Position numbers and translations under genes: made by a program. From Chloroflexus aggregans DSM 9485 (lineage in GTDB: Bacteria; Chloroflexota; Chloroflexia; Chloroflexales; Chloroflexaceae), in NCBI RefSeq assembly GCF_000021945.1, contig NC_011831.1, forward strand, positions 902,001-966,000: DNA of 64,000 bases, written 5' to 3'. The notes under the pieces are model-generated. The model did no database searches. It had not been told where the DNA came from and saw only the letters and a list, made by a program, of their open reading frames with translations. Below, one piece after another: positions 43,077 through 53,336 of this stretch; within the stretch, counting starts at the first letter, position 1; each line of letters opens with the position of its first letter.

Positions 43077-43895
43077 TCACATTCGCGCCAAGATACCGCG
43101 CAGAAGTGCAGCAAACTGAGGCTTCGCTGCCTCACCGGCGGCAATAACTTCTTCGTGATTAGCCGGTGGGCCGTCAGGCAAAGCGAGGTTGGTAATCAGC
43201 GAGAAGCCAAGCACGCGCATTCCACTATGCACTGCAACAATCACTTCCGGCGCTGTCGACATGCCCACTGCATCGGCCCCCCACATGCGTACCATCCGTA
43301 GCTCAGCAGCGCTCTCGAAATGGGGACCGCTCAGCATACAATAGACACCCTCACGCAACACCACACCCAACTCGGCAGCGACAGTGCGGGCAAGCGGAAC
43401 GAGTTCATGCTCAAATGCGCCGACCATAGCCGGAAAGCGTGGCCCCAACCGCTCATCGTTTAGGCCGCGCAACGGGTGATGACCGGCCATACCCGGTAAG
43501 AAGATTTGATCGCTGATCCGCATAATATCGCCGACCTTCCAATCGGCGCGCAAACCACCCGCCGCGTTGGTGACGATGAGCGTATCGCACCCCAACGCTC
43601 GTAAGACGCGCACCGGGAAGGTAACCTCTTGCATGCTGTACCCTTCGTAAAAGTGAAAGCGACCACGCATGACGGCTACCTGCTGTCCGGCCAGCAGACC
43701 AACCGCTAACTCACCGCGATGCCCGATTACCTTTGGCTCGTGAAAGCCGGGAATATCTCGATACGGAATGACTACCGGATCATCCATCTCGTCGGCCAAC
43801 GCACTTAACCCCGAACCGAGGATGAGGCCGACTCGTGGGGTATGACGTAACCGTGGCACGATCGCTGCGCGAGCTTGTTCGATGTCGTTGTACAT
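43077..43895 (-). CDS. punA: Purine nucleoside phosphorylase
   Basis: 272 residues, the trimeric (PNP-I) length. It splits inosine and guanosine with phosphate in purine salvage. The phosphate site GSGLSALAD, the MRGRFHFYEGY segment, TNAAGG, and the base-binding MSTAPEVIVA and GFSLITNLA (the Asn that favours 6-oxopurines) are intact. It precedes the double protease gene by 61 bases on the same strand and may share its transcript. Confidence 0.95.
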   Translation of the reverse strand: MYNDIEQARAAIVPRLRHTPRVGLILGSGLSALADEMDDPVVIPYRDIPGFHEPKVIGHRGELAVGLLAGQQVAVMRGRFHFYEGYSMQEVTFPVRVLRALGCDTLIVTNAAGGLRADWKVGDIMRISDQIFLPGMAGHHPLRGLNDERLGPRFPAMVGAFEHELVPLARTVAAELGVVLREGVYCMLSGPHFESAAELRMVRMWGADAVGMSTAPEVIVAVHSGMRVLGFSLITNLALPDGPPANHEEVIAAGEAAKPQFAALLRGILARM

Positions 43896-43933
43896 GAATC
43901 ACCACATTGAAAAGCGACAAAACCTGCCATCAA

Positions 43934-43951
43934 CCACCACCCTGGTGGTGG
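43934..43951 (-). terminator. Palindrome after the PH/SHOCT gene
   Basis: CCACCACC and GGTGGTGG flank two bases, about 28 bases after the stop on the minus strand; a TTTTG run follows about 17 bases further. Possible terminator. Confidence 0.4.
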
Positions 43952-43978
43952 AGAAAGAGCAACACAACCAGTCCACTG

Positions 43979-44668
43979 CTAGATTCGGCTCAATAAATCA
44001 CGCTTCTTTGCTTCAAACTCCTCTGGGGACAGAATACCGCGATCACGCAAACGAGCTAACTCTTCGAGGGTACGCTGAATATCGATTGCGCCTCCGACCG
44101 GACGACCGGGAGTATAGCCATCGGTATCGAGATAGCCATAACCGCGGTCGAGGTTGTGCTTTGCTTCGAGTAATGCACGTTTGAACTCGAGCGGTGCTTC
44201 AATCCGATCCATGACGTTTGCACCCTCTGCCCCTGAGGCCGTCAGAATCTCAATAGTACCGAAATTAAAGATTCGGCCCAGAATACTCTGACGCAATTCG
44301 ATATCATTAATCTTTTCCAACGATGAATCGATCACCCGTTTGTTAAACACACCACGGATTTGTAACACGCGCCGGTCGGTGATCACAATTTGTTCAGAAT
44401 TCCAGCGTAAAAAATCGAGAAATCCACTGATCAGCACAATCACACTAATCACAATACAGATCAGGAGGATCAGACTACTGATGCTGATTCCACCAATGGT
44501 TGCCGTTGGATTGTTGCTAAACGCCACATTGGAAGCAACACCCGCTGCAACCAACACGGCAATGAGGCTCAATTCGGTCAAAATATTGACAATCAACACA
44601 AAAATATGCTGGCGGGCAATATACAGAATCTGTTCGCCCCGCCCGAGCAGGCTTTCAACATAACTCAT
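43979..44668 (-). CDS. Bacterial PH-domain membrane protein with SHOCT tail
   Basis: 229 residues; GGAGGG precedes the start. Two hydrophobic hairpin segments (about 22-80) are followed by a bacterial PH domain (about 80-160; NSEQIVITDRRVLQIRGVFNKRVIDSSLEKINDI), the YdbS-like type. The last 30 residues form a SHOCT motif (LEELARLRDRGILSPEEFEAKKRDLL), often an oligomerisation tail. Function unknown. It lies 44 bases after recO. Confidence 0.9.
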   Translation of the reverse strand: MSYVESLLGRGEQILYIARQHIFVLIVNILTELSLIAVLVAAGVASNVAFSNNPTATIGGISISSLILLICIVISVIVLISGFLDFLRWNSEQIVITDRRVLQIRGVFNKRVIDSSLEKINDIELRQSILGRIFNFGTIEILTASGAEGANVMDRIEAPLEFKRALLEAKHNLDRGYGYLDTDGYTPGRPVGGAIDIQRTLEELARLRDRGILSPEEFEAKKRDLLSRI

Positions 44669-44712
44669 GGCCCGCCCTCCTCTGATGCAGACAACGCTAT
44701 TGGCATAGTCTT

Positions 44713-45468
44713 CTACGATAACGATAAGAGACGATCAAGAAACTCAGCCGATTTCAGATCACGTTCGAGCAGGTACCGCAAACTGGCCCGTAGCAAATCG
44801 GTAACTTCACGACGGGTTTCCACCGAGATACGTAAACGTTCACTGACGGTTATCGGTTGCGTCTGGAGATAGCGGAGCAGACGAAACGCCCCTTCGCTCA
44901 TCGATAACGCAGCCGGATCGGCGGCCCGATCGCGCGGGCAGAGAACACCACCCAGTGTTGGACTATACCGATCGGCATCAGGTGTCAAAATATCGTCACA
45001 AACGACGCAACGGTGCAGTTGCGGGCGATAACCAAGCAGGTGGAGGAGATGTAGCTCGAAGCTGCGCAGGGTGAGATCGGGTTGTGGGCTACGATCGAGT
45101 GACATGAAGGTCTCGACGAGAAGCTGGAACAGCGGCGGGTTGTCGTCTTCTTCCACGGTGAAACGATCGTACAATTCAGCAGCGTAATAACCACAGCCGA
45201 GACGGCTCAGCTCGGAGCGTAAGGTTGGAAAAGCATGTACTATCTGACTTTGGGTGACAATATCAAGATTACGACCGACGGCAAGCATCATATGTACGTG
45301 CGTGAAGAGTTCGATGTGACCGGCCAGTCGGCTTTTTGTTTTGCGCGCGCCTTTGGCAATGACCCATCGCTTACCCTTTGGGGTAGCAATGAGCAGGAGA
45401 CGGTCGGCTTCGGCAACATCATTACGGCGAAGAATGACAGCTTCGCTGCGATAAACTCGCTCTCGCAT
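44713..45468 (-). CDS. recO: DNA repair protein RecO
   Basis: 251 residues. RecO loads RecA with RecR on SSB-coated DNA. An N-terminal OB-fold (about 1-80; ERVYRSEAVILRRNDVAEADRLL) and a helical C-terminal part with a zinc site (CVVCDD...GGVLCPRD) match the family. It is separated from smc by a shared 263-base divergent promoter region. Confidence 0.95.
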   Translation of the reverse strand: MRERVYRSEAVILRRNDVAEADRLLLIATPKGKRWVIAKGARKTKSRLAGHIELFTHVHMMLAVGRNLDIVTQSQIVHAFPTLRSELSRLGCGYYAAELYDRFTVEEDDNPPLFQLLVETFMSLDRSPQPDLTLRSFELHLLHLLGYRPQLHRCVVCDDILTPDADRYSPTLGGVLCPRDRAADPAALSMSEGAFRLLRYLQTQPITVSERLRISVETRREVTDLLRASLRYLLERDLKSAEFLDRLLSLS

Positions 45469-45612
45469 GGAATTGGTCGCCAGTGCGCGCCGTCGGTCTT
45501 GGCCGGCGATGCGCCTTACGCGGGAATTCGGTGTAAGGTTCTCCGCTATCCTAAATTGGGTTGACCGGTTCGTTCTTCCCTTTCAGGGCCTAATTGTATA
45601 TTTGCACGCTGT

Positions 45613-45641
45613 ATTATAGCCGTTCACAGGGGGTAGATCAA
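45613..45641 (-). promoter_or_regulatory. recO promoter
   Basis: Minus strand TTGATC, 17 bases, perfect TATAAT, giving a leader of about 138 bases. Confidence 0.6.
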
Positions 45642-45651
45642 GCCTCTGAAC

Positions 45652-45680
45652 TTTACTGCTTTACCGGTCTGAAGTACAAT
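45652..45680 (+). promoter_or_regulatory. smc operon promoter
   Basis: TTTACT, 17 bases, TACAAT, about 52 bases before the smc start; divergent from the recO promoter. Confidence 0.5.
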
Positions 45681-45731
45681 TGTCGGTCGGCAAATCAGCT
45701 ATAGGCTGGTCAATGAAGCATTACTGATACA

Positions 45732-48700
45732 ATGTACCTCAAACGATTAGAAATTCAAGGCTTTAAGACGTTTGCCTCACGTACCGTTTTCGAGTTTCAG
45801 CCGGGTATTATCGCCGTCGTTGGCCCGAACGGTAGTGGCAAATCGAATCTGGCCGACGCAGTACGCTGGGTGCTCGGTGAGCAGAGTATGAGCGCACTGC
45901 GCTGTAAGCAGGCCGGCGAGTTGTTGTTTGCCGGTGGCGGACGCCGCCCTCCGGCGGGGTTGGCCGAGGTCGCTCTGACTATTGACAATAGCGACCGGCT
46001 GCTCCCGCTCGATTTTGATGAGGTGACGATTACTCGTAGGGTGACGCGCACCGGTGAAAATGAGTATTTCATTAATCGGGCACGGGTTCGGCTCCGCGAT
46101 CTATTGGCAGCAGTTGAACCGCTCGGTGGGTCGTACACGATTATCAATCAGGGTCTAGTTGATGCAGCTCTGACCCTGCGCCCTGCCGATCGGCGCCGAT
46201 TGTTTGAAGATGCAGCAGAAATTGGTGGCTTTGAGTTGCGCAAGACCGAAGCACTGCGCCGTTTACGCGAAAGCGAGATGAATTTGCAACGAGTCGCCGA
46301 TCTGCTGGCCGAACTCGAACCACGTCTACGCACGTTACGTCGGCAGGCCGGTCAGGCTCGTCAGTACCGCGAATGGCAGACCGAATTACACCATTTGTTG
46401 GCGCATTGGCATCACGCCCAGTGGCGCGAAGCGCAAGCGCTGGCGCAGCAGGCACAAACGCTCGCCCAACAGGCCGACGATGAGGTGGCCCGCCGGCGTG
46501 CGATCCACGCCGAGACGGCTGCCGCGGTGCAGACGAAACGCGCGGCTCTCCGTGAACGGCGTGAGGCGCTCAGTGCGCTGCACCATCAGGCTACCGTCTT
46601 GCACCAACAGGCTGAGACGCTGCAACGCGATTTGGCGATTGAGCACGAGCGATTAGCGGCTGCGGCCCAACGTAGCGAAGAGATGGAACGGCATCTGATG
46701 ATATTGGCCGAACAGTATCAAGCCGCACTTTACGAGCGTGATCGGGTCGTTGCGATGCTGACGCAGCTCGCACAAGAGATTGCTACCATCCAAGACGAGC
46801 TTGCACGTGCCGATCATGAACGCGGTGTTGACGAACAAGCACGGGCTGCGTTGGCGGCTGAGCTGCAAGCAGCCCAAGAGCGAGCATTACAAGCCGCCCG
46901 CGCCGAAGCAACCGTCGTCAGCCAGATCGAGCAGCTATTAACCCAACAGGCACGACTACGTACCGAACTGGAACGGTTAGCCACCTCATTAACTCAGGCA
47001 ACCGGTGCCACCGATACCGCTCGGATTGCAGTGACGGACGCCCAAACCGCATTGGCACACGCCGAACAGATGTATCAGGAGAGCAGCGCTGCGGTGCAAG
47101 CTGCGCGCCAAGAACTTGACCGCCTCCGTGCTGCCCGTACCGCCATCGATGAGCAGCGCGCGACTTGTCGCCACACAGTGGCCGAACGTGAGGCGCGTCT
47201 CGAAGCCCTTACCCGCCTTGCCCGTTCTCACGCCGGTGCCTTCGCCGGCGTCAAGGCAGCGCTCGAATGGGCAGAACGAAACGGACGAACCGGTTTTACC
47301 CTCGTTCAACAGATCATTCGCGTCCCTCCCACCCTGGAGACGGCGATTGAAGTCGCACTCGGTGCCCGCTTGCAACACATCGTGGTCGAACAGTGGCGTG
47401 ACGCCGAAGACGCTATCGCCGAACTCCGCCGTAGTGGTGTAGGACGAGCGACATTTCTGCCACTTGATACACTGCGCCGACCGCAGCACGATGGGCGTCG
47501 TCCGACTTTTTCCACCAACGTCATCGGGATTGCAGCCGAGCTTGTCGAGTATGACCCGCGCTATGCCGTTGTCGTTGAGCAATTGCTCGGTCGCACACTT
47601 GTTGTCGCCGATCTGGCAACGGCACGGTCTGAATTGCGTCATCTTCCACCGGGTTGGACGATTGTCACCCTTGCCGGTGAACAGGTTCAGAGCGGCGGTG
47701 CCGTCACCGGTGGTGCCCCCACTCGCGAAAGCGGTGTGTTGCGTCGCGAGCGTGAACTGCGTGAATTACCGGCCCTCGTCGCCGAGACCCGTGCGCAACT
47801 AGCCGCTATCGATGAACAACGGGCAGTGATCGAGGCCGAATTACAAGCCGTCACTCATCGTTTGCGGCAGGCCGAGCAAGCGGAACGCGACGCCCATCGC
47901 CGCCGCGAGACGGCACGCAACGTACTTGATCAGGCGCAGCACCGTGCCCGTCAGGTCGAACAAGAGCAGCAATGGGTAATCACGCAACAAGAACGGCTCC
48001 TTAACGACCTCAACGCGCTCACCGAACAGATAACGGCATTGCAAGCGCGCCAGGCGACGTTGCGCGACGAGCACGCTGCTGCCGAAGCTGCACTGGCGGT
48101 GGTGCGTGAACGCTACGAGCAGCACGTTCTCGTTAGCCGCACCGTCCAAGAGCGGTTAGCCAACCAACGGGCAGCGCTCACCGCTGCCAGGAGCCGGCAA
48201 CAGATGCTGACCGAACTGCGCAACCGACACGAGCAAACCATAGCCGGTATCGAACAACAGCAACGCGAATTGGAGGCGGCGTTGCAGGCGTTACAGACGG
48301 AACGTGCGCAACGGGAAACGACCTACGCTACCGGCCTTGCCCGTCAACAACACGTACTGGCTGAGCTGAATAGTCTACAGGCACAGATCGATCCGGCAGA
48401 GACTGAACTGAAGACTGCTGAAGCCGAATTAGCCGAGTTAGAGGCAGCCGAGAGCCGTGCTACCGCCGAATTGCTGGCCGCCGAAGCCGATCATAGCCGT
48501 TTCGTGCGAGAGGCACAACGGGCCGCCGACCGGCTCGAAACCCTTTTCGAGCGTGCAGTTGCCGATGGTGTCGATCTGACAAAGCCACCACCTGCTAGCC
48601 CCGCACCACCCACGGACGAACTACCGGCGGCTATCGAAGCGCTACGTGCGCGCATTGTGCGGCTTGGTGTTGTGAATCCGTTGGCCCTCGAAGAGTATGA

Positions 48701-49301
48701 AGAAGCGGCCAAACGCCATACGTTTCTGACCGCTCAAGCCGACGACTTACGCGCAGCCAGTGCGACGTTGCACCAACTGATCGCCGAACTCGATGGAGCA
48801 ATGAATCATCGCTTCCAGCTCACTTTTCAAGCGATAGCAGCGGAATTCAGCGCCACTTTTCAAGAGCTGTTCGGTGGTGGCAGTGCTCGCCTTGAACTGA
48901 TCGATGCCGATGATACCGGCGATGAAGGCAACGGCAAACGCACGACGCTGGGCGTCGAGATTATCGCTCGTCCACCGGGTAAACGGCCCCAAAACATTGC
49001 CTTACTCTCCGGCGGCGAACGCACACTGACGGCGGTAGCACTGTTGTTTGCCATTTTGAAGGTCAATCCGAGTCCGTTCTGCATTCTCGATGAGACCGAC
49101 GCAGCACTCGATGAAAGTAATGTAGGACGCTTCCGCACAATGCTGCAACGGCTTAGCGATCGAACGCAATTCATCTTGATCACACACAATCGTGGTACGA
49201 TTGAGGTAGCCGATACGCTCTATGGGGTCAGTATGGGCGATGATGGTGCGTCGCGCGTTGTTTCACTGCGCGTCGAAGAGTATGTGGGAGCTGCGCAATG
49301 A
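45732..49301 (+). CDS. smc: Chromosome segregation ATPase Smc
   Basis: 1189 residues, standard Smc length. Walker [17 protein letters not shown] (about 32-47), two long coiled coils (about 170-500 and 670-1010), a hinge domain (about 505-660; [26 protein letters not shown]), signature [19 protein letters not shown] and Walker [14 protein letters not shown]. It forms the condensin ring with ScpA and ScpB, which are not nearby. It overlaps the next gene by four bases. Confidence 0.98.
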   Translation: MYLKRLEIQGFKTFASRTVFEFQPGIIAVVGPNGSGKSNLADAVRWVLGEQSMSALRCKQAGELLFAGGGRRPPAGLAEVALTIDNSDRLLPLDFDEVTITRRVTRTGENEYFINRARVRLRDLLAAVEPLGGSYTIINQGLVDAALTLRPADRRRLFEDAAEIGGFELRKTEALRRLRESEMNLQRVADLLAELEPRLRTLRRQAGQARQYREWQTELHHLLAHWHHAQWREAQALAQQAQTLAQQADDEVARRRAIHAETAAAVQTKRAALRERREALSALHHQATVLHQQAETLQRDLAIEHERLAAAAQRSEEMERHLMILAEQYQAALYERDRVVAMLTQLAQEIATIQDELARADHERGVDEQARAALAAELQAAQERALQAARAEATVVSQIEQLLTQQARLRTELERLATSLTQATGATDTARIAVTDAQTALAHAEQMYQESSAAVQAARQELDRLRAARTAIDEQRATCRHTVAEREARLEALTRLARSHAGAFAGVKAALEWAERNGRTGFTLVQQIIRVPPTLETAIEVALGARLQHIVVEQWRDAEDAIAELRRSGVGRATFLPLDTLRRPQHDGRRPTFSTNVIGIAAELVEYDPRYAVVVEQLLGRTLVVADLATARSELRHLPPGWTIVTLAGEQVQSGGAVTGGAPTRESGVLRRERELRELPALVAETRAQLAAIDEQRAVIEAELQAVTHRLRQAEQAERDAHRRRETARNVLDQAQHRARQVEQEQQWVITQQERLLNDLNALTEQITALQARQATLRDEHAAAEAALAVVRERYEQHVLVSRTVQERLANQRAALTAARSRQQMLTELRNRHEQTIAGIEQQQRELEAALQALQTERAQRETTYATGLARQQHVLAELNSLQAQIDPAETELKTAEAELAELEAAESRATAELLAAEADHSRFVREAQRAADRLETLFERAVADGVDLTKPPPASPAPPTDELPAAIEALRARIVRLGVVNPLALEEYEEAAKRHTFLTAQADDLRAASATLHQLIAELDGAMNHRFQLTFQAIAAEFSATFQELFGGGSARLELIDADDTGDEGNGKRTTLGVEIIARPPGKRPQNIALLSGGERTLTAVALLFAILKVNPSPFCILDETDAALDESNVGRFRTMLQRLSDRTQFILITHNRGTIEVADTLYGVSMGDDGASRVVSLRVEEYVGAAQ

Positions 49302-49927
49302 TCCACGCCGCTGAATTAGCCGACATTCTCAACGGCCGTGTCGGTTCACTGACGATTGCCCCTGACGGCACCTTGCGCATTGACGATCCACCACCGGGAG
49401 CCATCTTTCCCGGCAGTTTTAATCCGTTGCACGAGGGCCATATCGGGTTGCAGCGGGCGGTTGTGGTGATGACCGGTCAACCGGTCCATTTCGAGCTGAC
49501 TATTCGCAATGCCGACAAAGGTGAGTTATCGCTAGCCGAGATCGAGCGGCGGGTCGCCCAGTTTCGCGGTCGCTATTACGTCATTCTTGCCGCAGCACCA
49601 CTGTTTGTCCAGAAGGCGCGTCTCTACCCCGGACGTGCCTTCGTGCTTGGGTATGACACAGCCCTCCGGCTGGTCTCACCAACGTACTACGGCAGCTATG
49701 AAGCTATGCAAGCCGCCTTCGCAGCTATTGCCGCTGCTAACTGCCGCTTCTTCGTCGCCGGACGCCTAATCGACGGTCGTTTCTGCACACTCGCCGATCT
49801 AAACCTCCCGATCGGTTACGAAAAGCTCTTCATCCCCGTCCCCGAACATCTCTTTCGGCGTGACATCTCTTCCACCGAATTGCGATCGCGGGAGATGAGC
49901 GACACACCGAACACGACAAATAGATGA
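49298..49927 (+). CDS. NadD/cytidylyltransferase-like nucleotidyltransferase
   Basis: 209 residues. The HIGH-superfamily signature GSFNPLHEGH (about 38-47) and the distal RDISSTELR (about 187-195) show a nucleotidyltransferase that links a nucleotide to a phosphorylated small molecule. It has a 35-residue N-terminal extension not seen in standard NadD, and weak similarity in the middle, so the substrate (nicotinate mononucleotide, phosphopantetheine or other) is uncertain. Overlaps of four bases with smc and dgt place it inside a tight operon. Confidence 0.85.
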   Translation: MIHAAELADILNGRVGSLTIAPDGTLRIDDPPPGAIFPGSFNPLHEGHIGLQRAVVVMTGQPVHFELTIRNADKGELSLAEIERRVAQFRGRYYVILAAAPLFVQKARLYPGRAFVLGYDTALRLVSPTYYGSYEAMQAAFAAIAAANCRFFVAGRLIDGRFCTLADLNLPIGYEKLFIPVPEHLFRRDISSTELRSREMSDTPNTTNR

Positions 49928-51009
49928 CGGAGCCACATATGTCCCAACCCTCGATACGTGAAATGCACGAGGCGCTCGAAGCGCGCATCCTCTCACCTTA
50001 CGCCGCCAAAAGCGCTGCTGCCGTGCGCGACCAACCGGAACCGCCATGTCCGATCCGTACCGCTTACCAGCGTGACCGTGACCGTATTTTGCACTCCAAA
50101 CCGTTTCGTCGGCTTAAACACAAAACACAGGTATTTATCGCACCCCTCGGTGACCACTACCGTACTCGCCTGACCCATACCCTCGAAGTGACGCAAATTG
50201 CTCGCACGGTGGCGCGTGCTCTGCGGCTTAATGAAGACCTGACCGAAGCGATCGGTCTTGGGCACGACATTGGTCATGCTCCCTTCGGGCATGCCGGTGA
50301 GACGGCGCTGAGTCGGATCTGCCCCGGTCACTTTCGCCACAACGAACAATCACTGCGCATTGTGGAAGTCCTTGAAAACGGGGGAGCCGGCCTGAATCTC
50401 ACGTTTGCGGTGCGCGAGGGCATCTATATGCACTCAAAGGTGCAGCGCGACATCACCGCTAAAGCCTGGGGGATAGCCAGCACACTTGAAGGTCAGATCA
50501 TTAAAATCTGCGATAGTATCGCCTATATCAACCACGATATTGACGATGCAATACGTGCCGGCATTCTACGAACCGAAGACTTACCTGCCGATTGCATTGC
50601 CATCCTCGGCGACACCCATAGCAAACGACTGGCCACGATGGTTAGTGACATGATCTACCACAACTGGTGGGCAACCGGCGAGGGAACGGCTCCTGATACC
50701 CTTACGCTATCGATGAGTCCGACTATCTTAGCTGCCACCAACAAACTGCGTCATTTTCTGTATGAGACGGTCTACCACCGGCCAGAAGCCAAAGCCGAGA
50801 ATGAAAAGGTTCGTTTCATTATCGAAACGCTGTACGACTATTTTGTGCGCCATCCCGAAGCGATCCCGGCTGAACTGATGGCAGTCGTTGAACGGCGAGG
50901 CGAACCGGTTGAACAAGCGGTTGTCGATTACATTGCCGGTATGACCGACCGGTACGCACTCACCGTCTTCAAACGTATCTTCGTACCCCGCACGTGGGGT
51001 ACGCTCTAG
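49924..51009 (+). CDS. dgt: Deoxyguanosine triphosphate triphosphohydrolase-like HD protein
   Basis: 361 residues, the short dGTPase type. It removes triphosphate from dNTPs. The HD metal site is complete: RTRLTHTLEVTQIA, GLGHDIGHAPFGHAGE, and a distal CDSIAYINHDIDDA. The N-terminal segment YQRDRDRILHSKPFRRLKHKTQV is the family hallmark. Start by ATGA overlap with the previous gene; an internal ATG at 49939 is also possible. Confidence 0.94.
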   Translation: MTEPHMSQPSIREMHEALEARILSPYAAKSAAAVRDQPEPPCPIRTAYQRDRDRILHSKPFRRLKHKTQVFIAPLGDHYRTRLTHTLEVTQIARTVARALRLNEDLTEAIGLGHDIGHAPFGHAGETALSRICPGHFRHNEQSLRIVEVLENGGAGLNLTFAVREGIYMHSKVQRDITAKAWGIASTLEGQIIKICDSIAYINHDIDDAIRAGILRTEDLPADCIAILGDTHSKRLATMVSDMIYHNWWATGEGTAPDTLTLSMSPTILAATNKLRHFLYETVYHRPEAKAENEKVRFIIETLYDYFVRHPEAIPAELMAVVERRGEPVEQAVVDYIAGMTDRYALTVFKRIFVPRTWGTL

Positions 51010-51066
51010 CATCGGAGCCATCAACCCATCGCAAGAGTAACACCACGATTGCAGATGCCGGAGCAG

Positions 51067-51600
51067 TTAGCGCCCGTAGCGCAACGCTGCCAGCATTCGC
51101 TGCACCAGATCGATAGGCATCACTCCATCGGTCTGGAAGGTCAAATCGGCCAACTCGGCATAGAGCGGCGTGCGCTGAGCGCGTAATTCGGCCAGACGAG
51201 CCGCAGCGTCACCGCGCAGCAAAGGGCGCTGTTCGGCATCAGCAGCGAGGCGCGCAAGAATAGTGGTATCAGTCGCATCGAGCCAGATCACGGTCGCCTG
51301 ATCGTGCAGCATTCGACGGTTTTCAGCCTGCAAGACAATACCACCACCGGTAGCGATCACTTGTGGCTCACGCAGTGCCTCGGCCAGGGCCGCCGATTCG
51401 CGAGCACGAAACTCAGCTTCACCATACACCTGAAACAGATCGGCCACACTCATACCGGCCGAGGCGGCTACTGCGGCATCAGTATCGTACCACGGCCAAC
51501 ACAACGCACGAGCCAACAAGCGGGCCAACGTTGATTTGCCACATCCGCTCAACCCGATCAACGCAATCGGTCGTTCGAGCCAATTAGGATCCCAGACCAT
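51067..51600 (-). CDS. aroK: Shikimate kinase
   Basis: 177 residues. It phosphorylates shikimate with ATP in aromatic amino-acid synthesis. Walker A GLSGCGKSTLARLLA (about 17-31), YDTDAAV, the shikimate-binding R in EAEFRARESAAL and ATGGGIV are intact. It begins ten bases after the MFS gene stop and so appears to be the second gene of that transcript. No other aro gene lies here. Confidence 0.95.
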   Translation of the reverse strand: MVWDPNWLERPIALIGLSGCGKSTLARLLARALCWPWYDTDAAVAASAGMSVADLFQVYGEAEFRARESAALAEALREPQVIATGGGIVLQAENRRMLHDQATVIWLDATDTTILARLAADAEQRPLLRGDAAARLAELRAQRTPLYAELADLTFQTDGVMPIDLVQRMLAALRYGR

Positions 51601-51610
51601 ACCCCTGCTC

Positions 51611-52849
51611 CTATGCAGCCGTCTGCTCTGCCGATCGTTGCAGACGCAGACTCCAAATCACCAACGCCGAGAGGGCATAGGCCAAAGCAGCAGCAACAAT
51701 CTGCGGCCCATACCCAAAGATCGGTGTTACCCACCCCCAAATCACCGCCGAAATAGCCCAACCACCGGCCCAGAGCAAACTCATCAAGCTCATAGCAAGC
51801 CCACGCTGAGTGGTGGGCGTAGCCCCCATCACCAAGGCATCGTTCATCGGATAACTGGCAGCAATGAAAAAGCCACGGGCAAAAAACCCAATAATGGCGA
51901 GCGGCAACCATGGTGTTAACATCAGCAACATTGCCGGTGTCGCACCTAACCGTAGCAATGCGGCACCGCGTTGCAAGCCGATACGACGGACCACCGGCGC
52001 ACCCAGCAATGCCCCAACGCCGGCGCCAAGCGAAGCCAGCGATAGAGTCAACCCGACTCCGGCGTCGCTCAAACCAAACTGATCGCGAAAAAAGAGATTC
52101 TGAAACGGCAAAATTGCGCCACCACCAACACCGAGCAGAAACGAGGGCAAAGCCATCCAGAGCAGCATGAACCACGAGAGCCGGCGCGATCCAACCGATT
52201 CCTCCTCACCGGCGGCACGTCTCTCCGCCACCGCCGGGAGCTGCACCAGTACCGGCCATAACGCCACAATACTCAACCCTATCACCGTCGTGAGAGCCAC
52301 CCGGTAAGCCACAGTAGATTGCGGCTCAACGGCCATCATCAAGGCTGCTCCCATCGGCAACACCCCACCAACAGCACTTCCGAGCAAGCCGACTATCAAT
52401 GTCGCCGAAGCATTCATACCGAAGACGAGAGGACGCAGCTCTTCGGTAGTCACCAACGCCAGCAACGGAGTAACTGCAGTAGCAGCCAGCAGATAGCAAG
52501 CCCCAACGACAAATTGGGCAGCAATGAGCCACGGCAATGCCGGCGCCTGTAAGAGTGCCGCCCAGCCAAGCGCATACCCTATCACACCACCGATCATTGC
52601 GCGTTGTGACCCGAACCGGTCGATAAGCCAACCGATCGGTAACCCCATCACCATACCGGCAGCCCGGCTCACCATCGACAGCAAACCCACGTCATTGATG
52701 GTATAACCTTGACTAACGAGGTAAAAATTGAACAAAATATCGGCAATACTAAGGGCGAAACCGTAAATAAAACTGTGGGCCAAAATACGCCAAACCGCAG
52801 CCGGAATCTTGAGGATCGATACGCGCAGGTTGGATGTGATGTGAGTCAT
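51611..52849 (-). CDS. MFS transporter
   Basis: 412 residues from the ATG at 52849 with GTGGAG upstream; the longer reading from 52930 extends into the divergent promoter of the acylphosphatase gene. Twelve hydrophobic segments and DRFGSQRAM in the 2-3 loop place it in the major facilitator superfamily, drug-exporter-like. Co-transcription with aroK suggests, but does not show, export or import of an aromatic metabolite. Confidence 0.9.
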   Translation of the reverse strand: MTHITSNLRVSILKIPAAVWRILAHSFIYGFALSIADILFNFYLVSQGYTINDVGLLSMVSRAAGMVMGLPIGWLIDRFGSQRAMIGGVIGYALGWAALLQAPALPWLIAAQFVVGACYLLAATAVTPLLALVTTEELRPLVFGMNASATLIVGLLGSAVGGVLPMGAALMMAVEPQSTVAYRVALTTVIGLSIVALWPVLVQLPAVAERRAAGEEESVGSRRLSWFMLLWMALPSFLLGVGGGAILPFQNLFFRDQFGLSDAGVGLTLSLASLGAGVGALLGAPVVRRIGLQRGAALLRLGATPAMLLMLTPWLPLAIIGFFARGFFIAASYPMNDALVMGATPTTQRGLAMSLMSLLWAGGWAISAVIWGWVTPIFGYGPQIVAAALAYALSALVIWSLRLQRSAEQTAA

Positions 52850-52949
52850 AACCGCTCCACACTGGTTCGGCATGTGCCGCCGAGCGTCTAGCATACCACA
52901 ACTTATCTGCCCCTCCGTCGGCTCCGACAAAGCTTTTATCTTTTAACTG

Positions 52950-52978
52950 TTGCAGATGAGGCATCGGTGCGCTATACT
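52950..52978 (+). promoter_or_regulatory. Promoter of acylphosphatase/flippase-like genes
   Basis: TTGCAG, 17 bases, TATACT, about 50 bases before the acylphosphatase start. Confidence 0.6.
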
Positions 52979-53027
52979 CAGATATGGTTTTAAAGATTTT
53001 GTTGTATGCTGATCATGCAGGTGGCAT

Positions 53028-53306
53028 GTGGATATCGTTCGTGCTCATGTCTTTATCTCCGGTCGTGTCCAGGGGGTTAGCTTTCGTGCGTACACCCGTG
53101 ACCGGGCGCGCGAAGCAAACGTCAAAGGATGGGTACGGAATCTGAGTGATGGTCGCGTGGAGGCAGTCTTTGAAGGAAGTCGACCGGCTGTCCAAAAGCT
53201 TATTAGTTGGTGCTATAGCGGTCCTAGCCAGGCACGGGTTGAACGGGTGGAAGTCCACTGGGAAGAACCGACCGGCCAAGAGAGCACCTTCACCATTGTC
53301 TGGTAA
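53028..53306 (+). CDS. acyP: Acylphosphatase
   Basis: 92 residues from a GTG. The phosphate-binding arginine loop GRVQGVSFRAYT (about 12-23) and the catalytic asparagine in VKGWVRNLSDGRVEAVFEG are intact. It hydrolyses acyl phosphates such as carbamoyl or acetyl phosphate. It is followed by the flippase-like gene 30 bases later. Confidence 0.95.
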   Translation: MDIVRAHVFISGRVQGVSFRAYTRDRAREANVKGWVRNLSDGRVEAVFEGSRPAVQKLISWCYSGPSQARVERVEVHWEEPTGQESTFTIVW

Positions 53307-53336
53307 GACCATGGTCGTGTCACTAAACAAGAACAT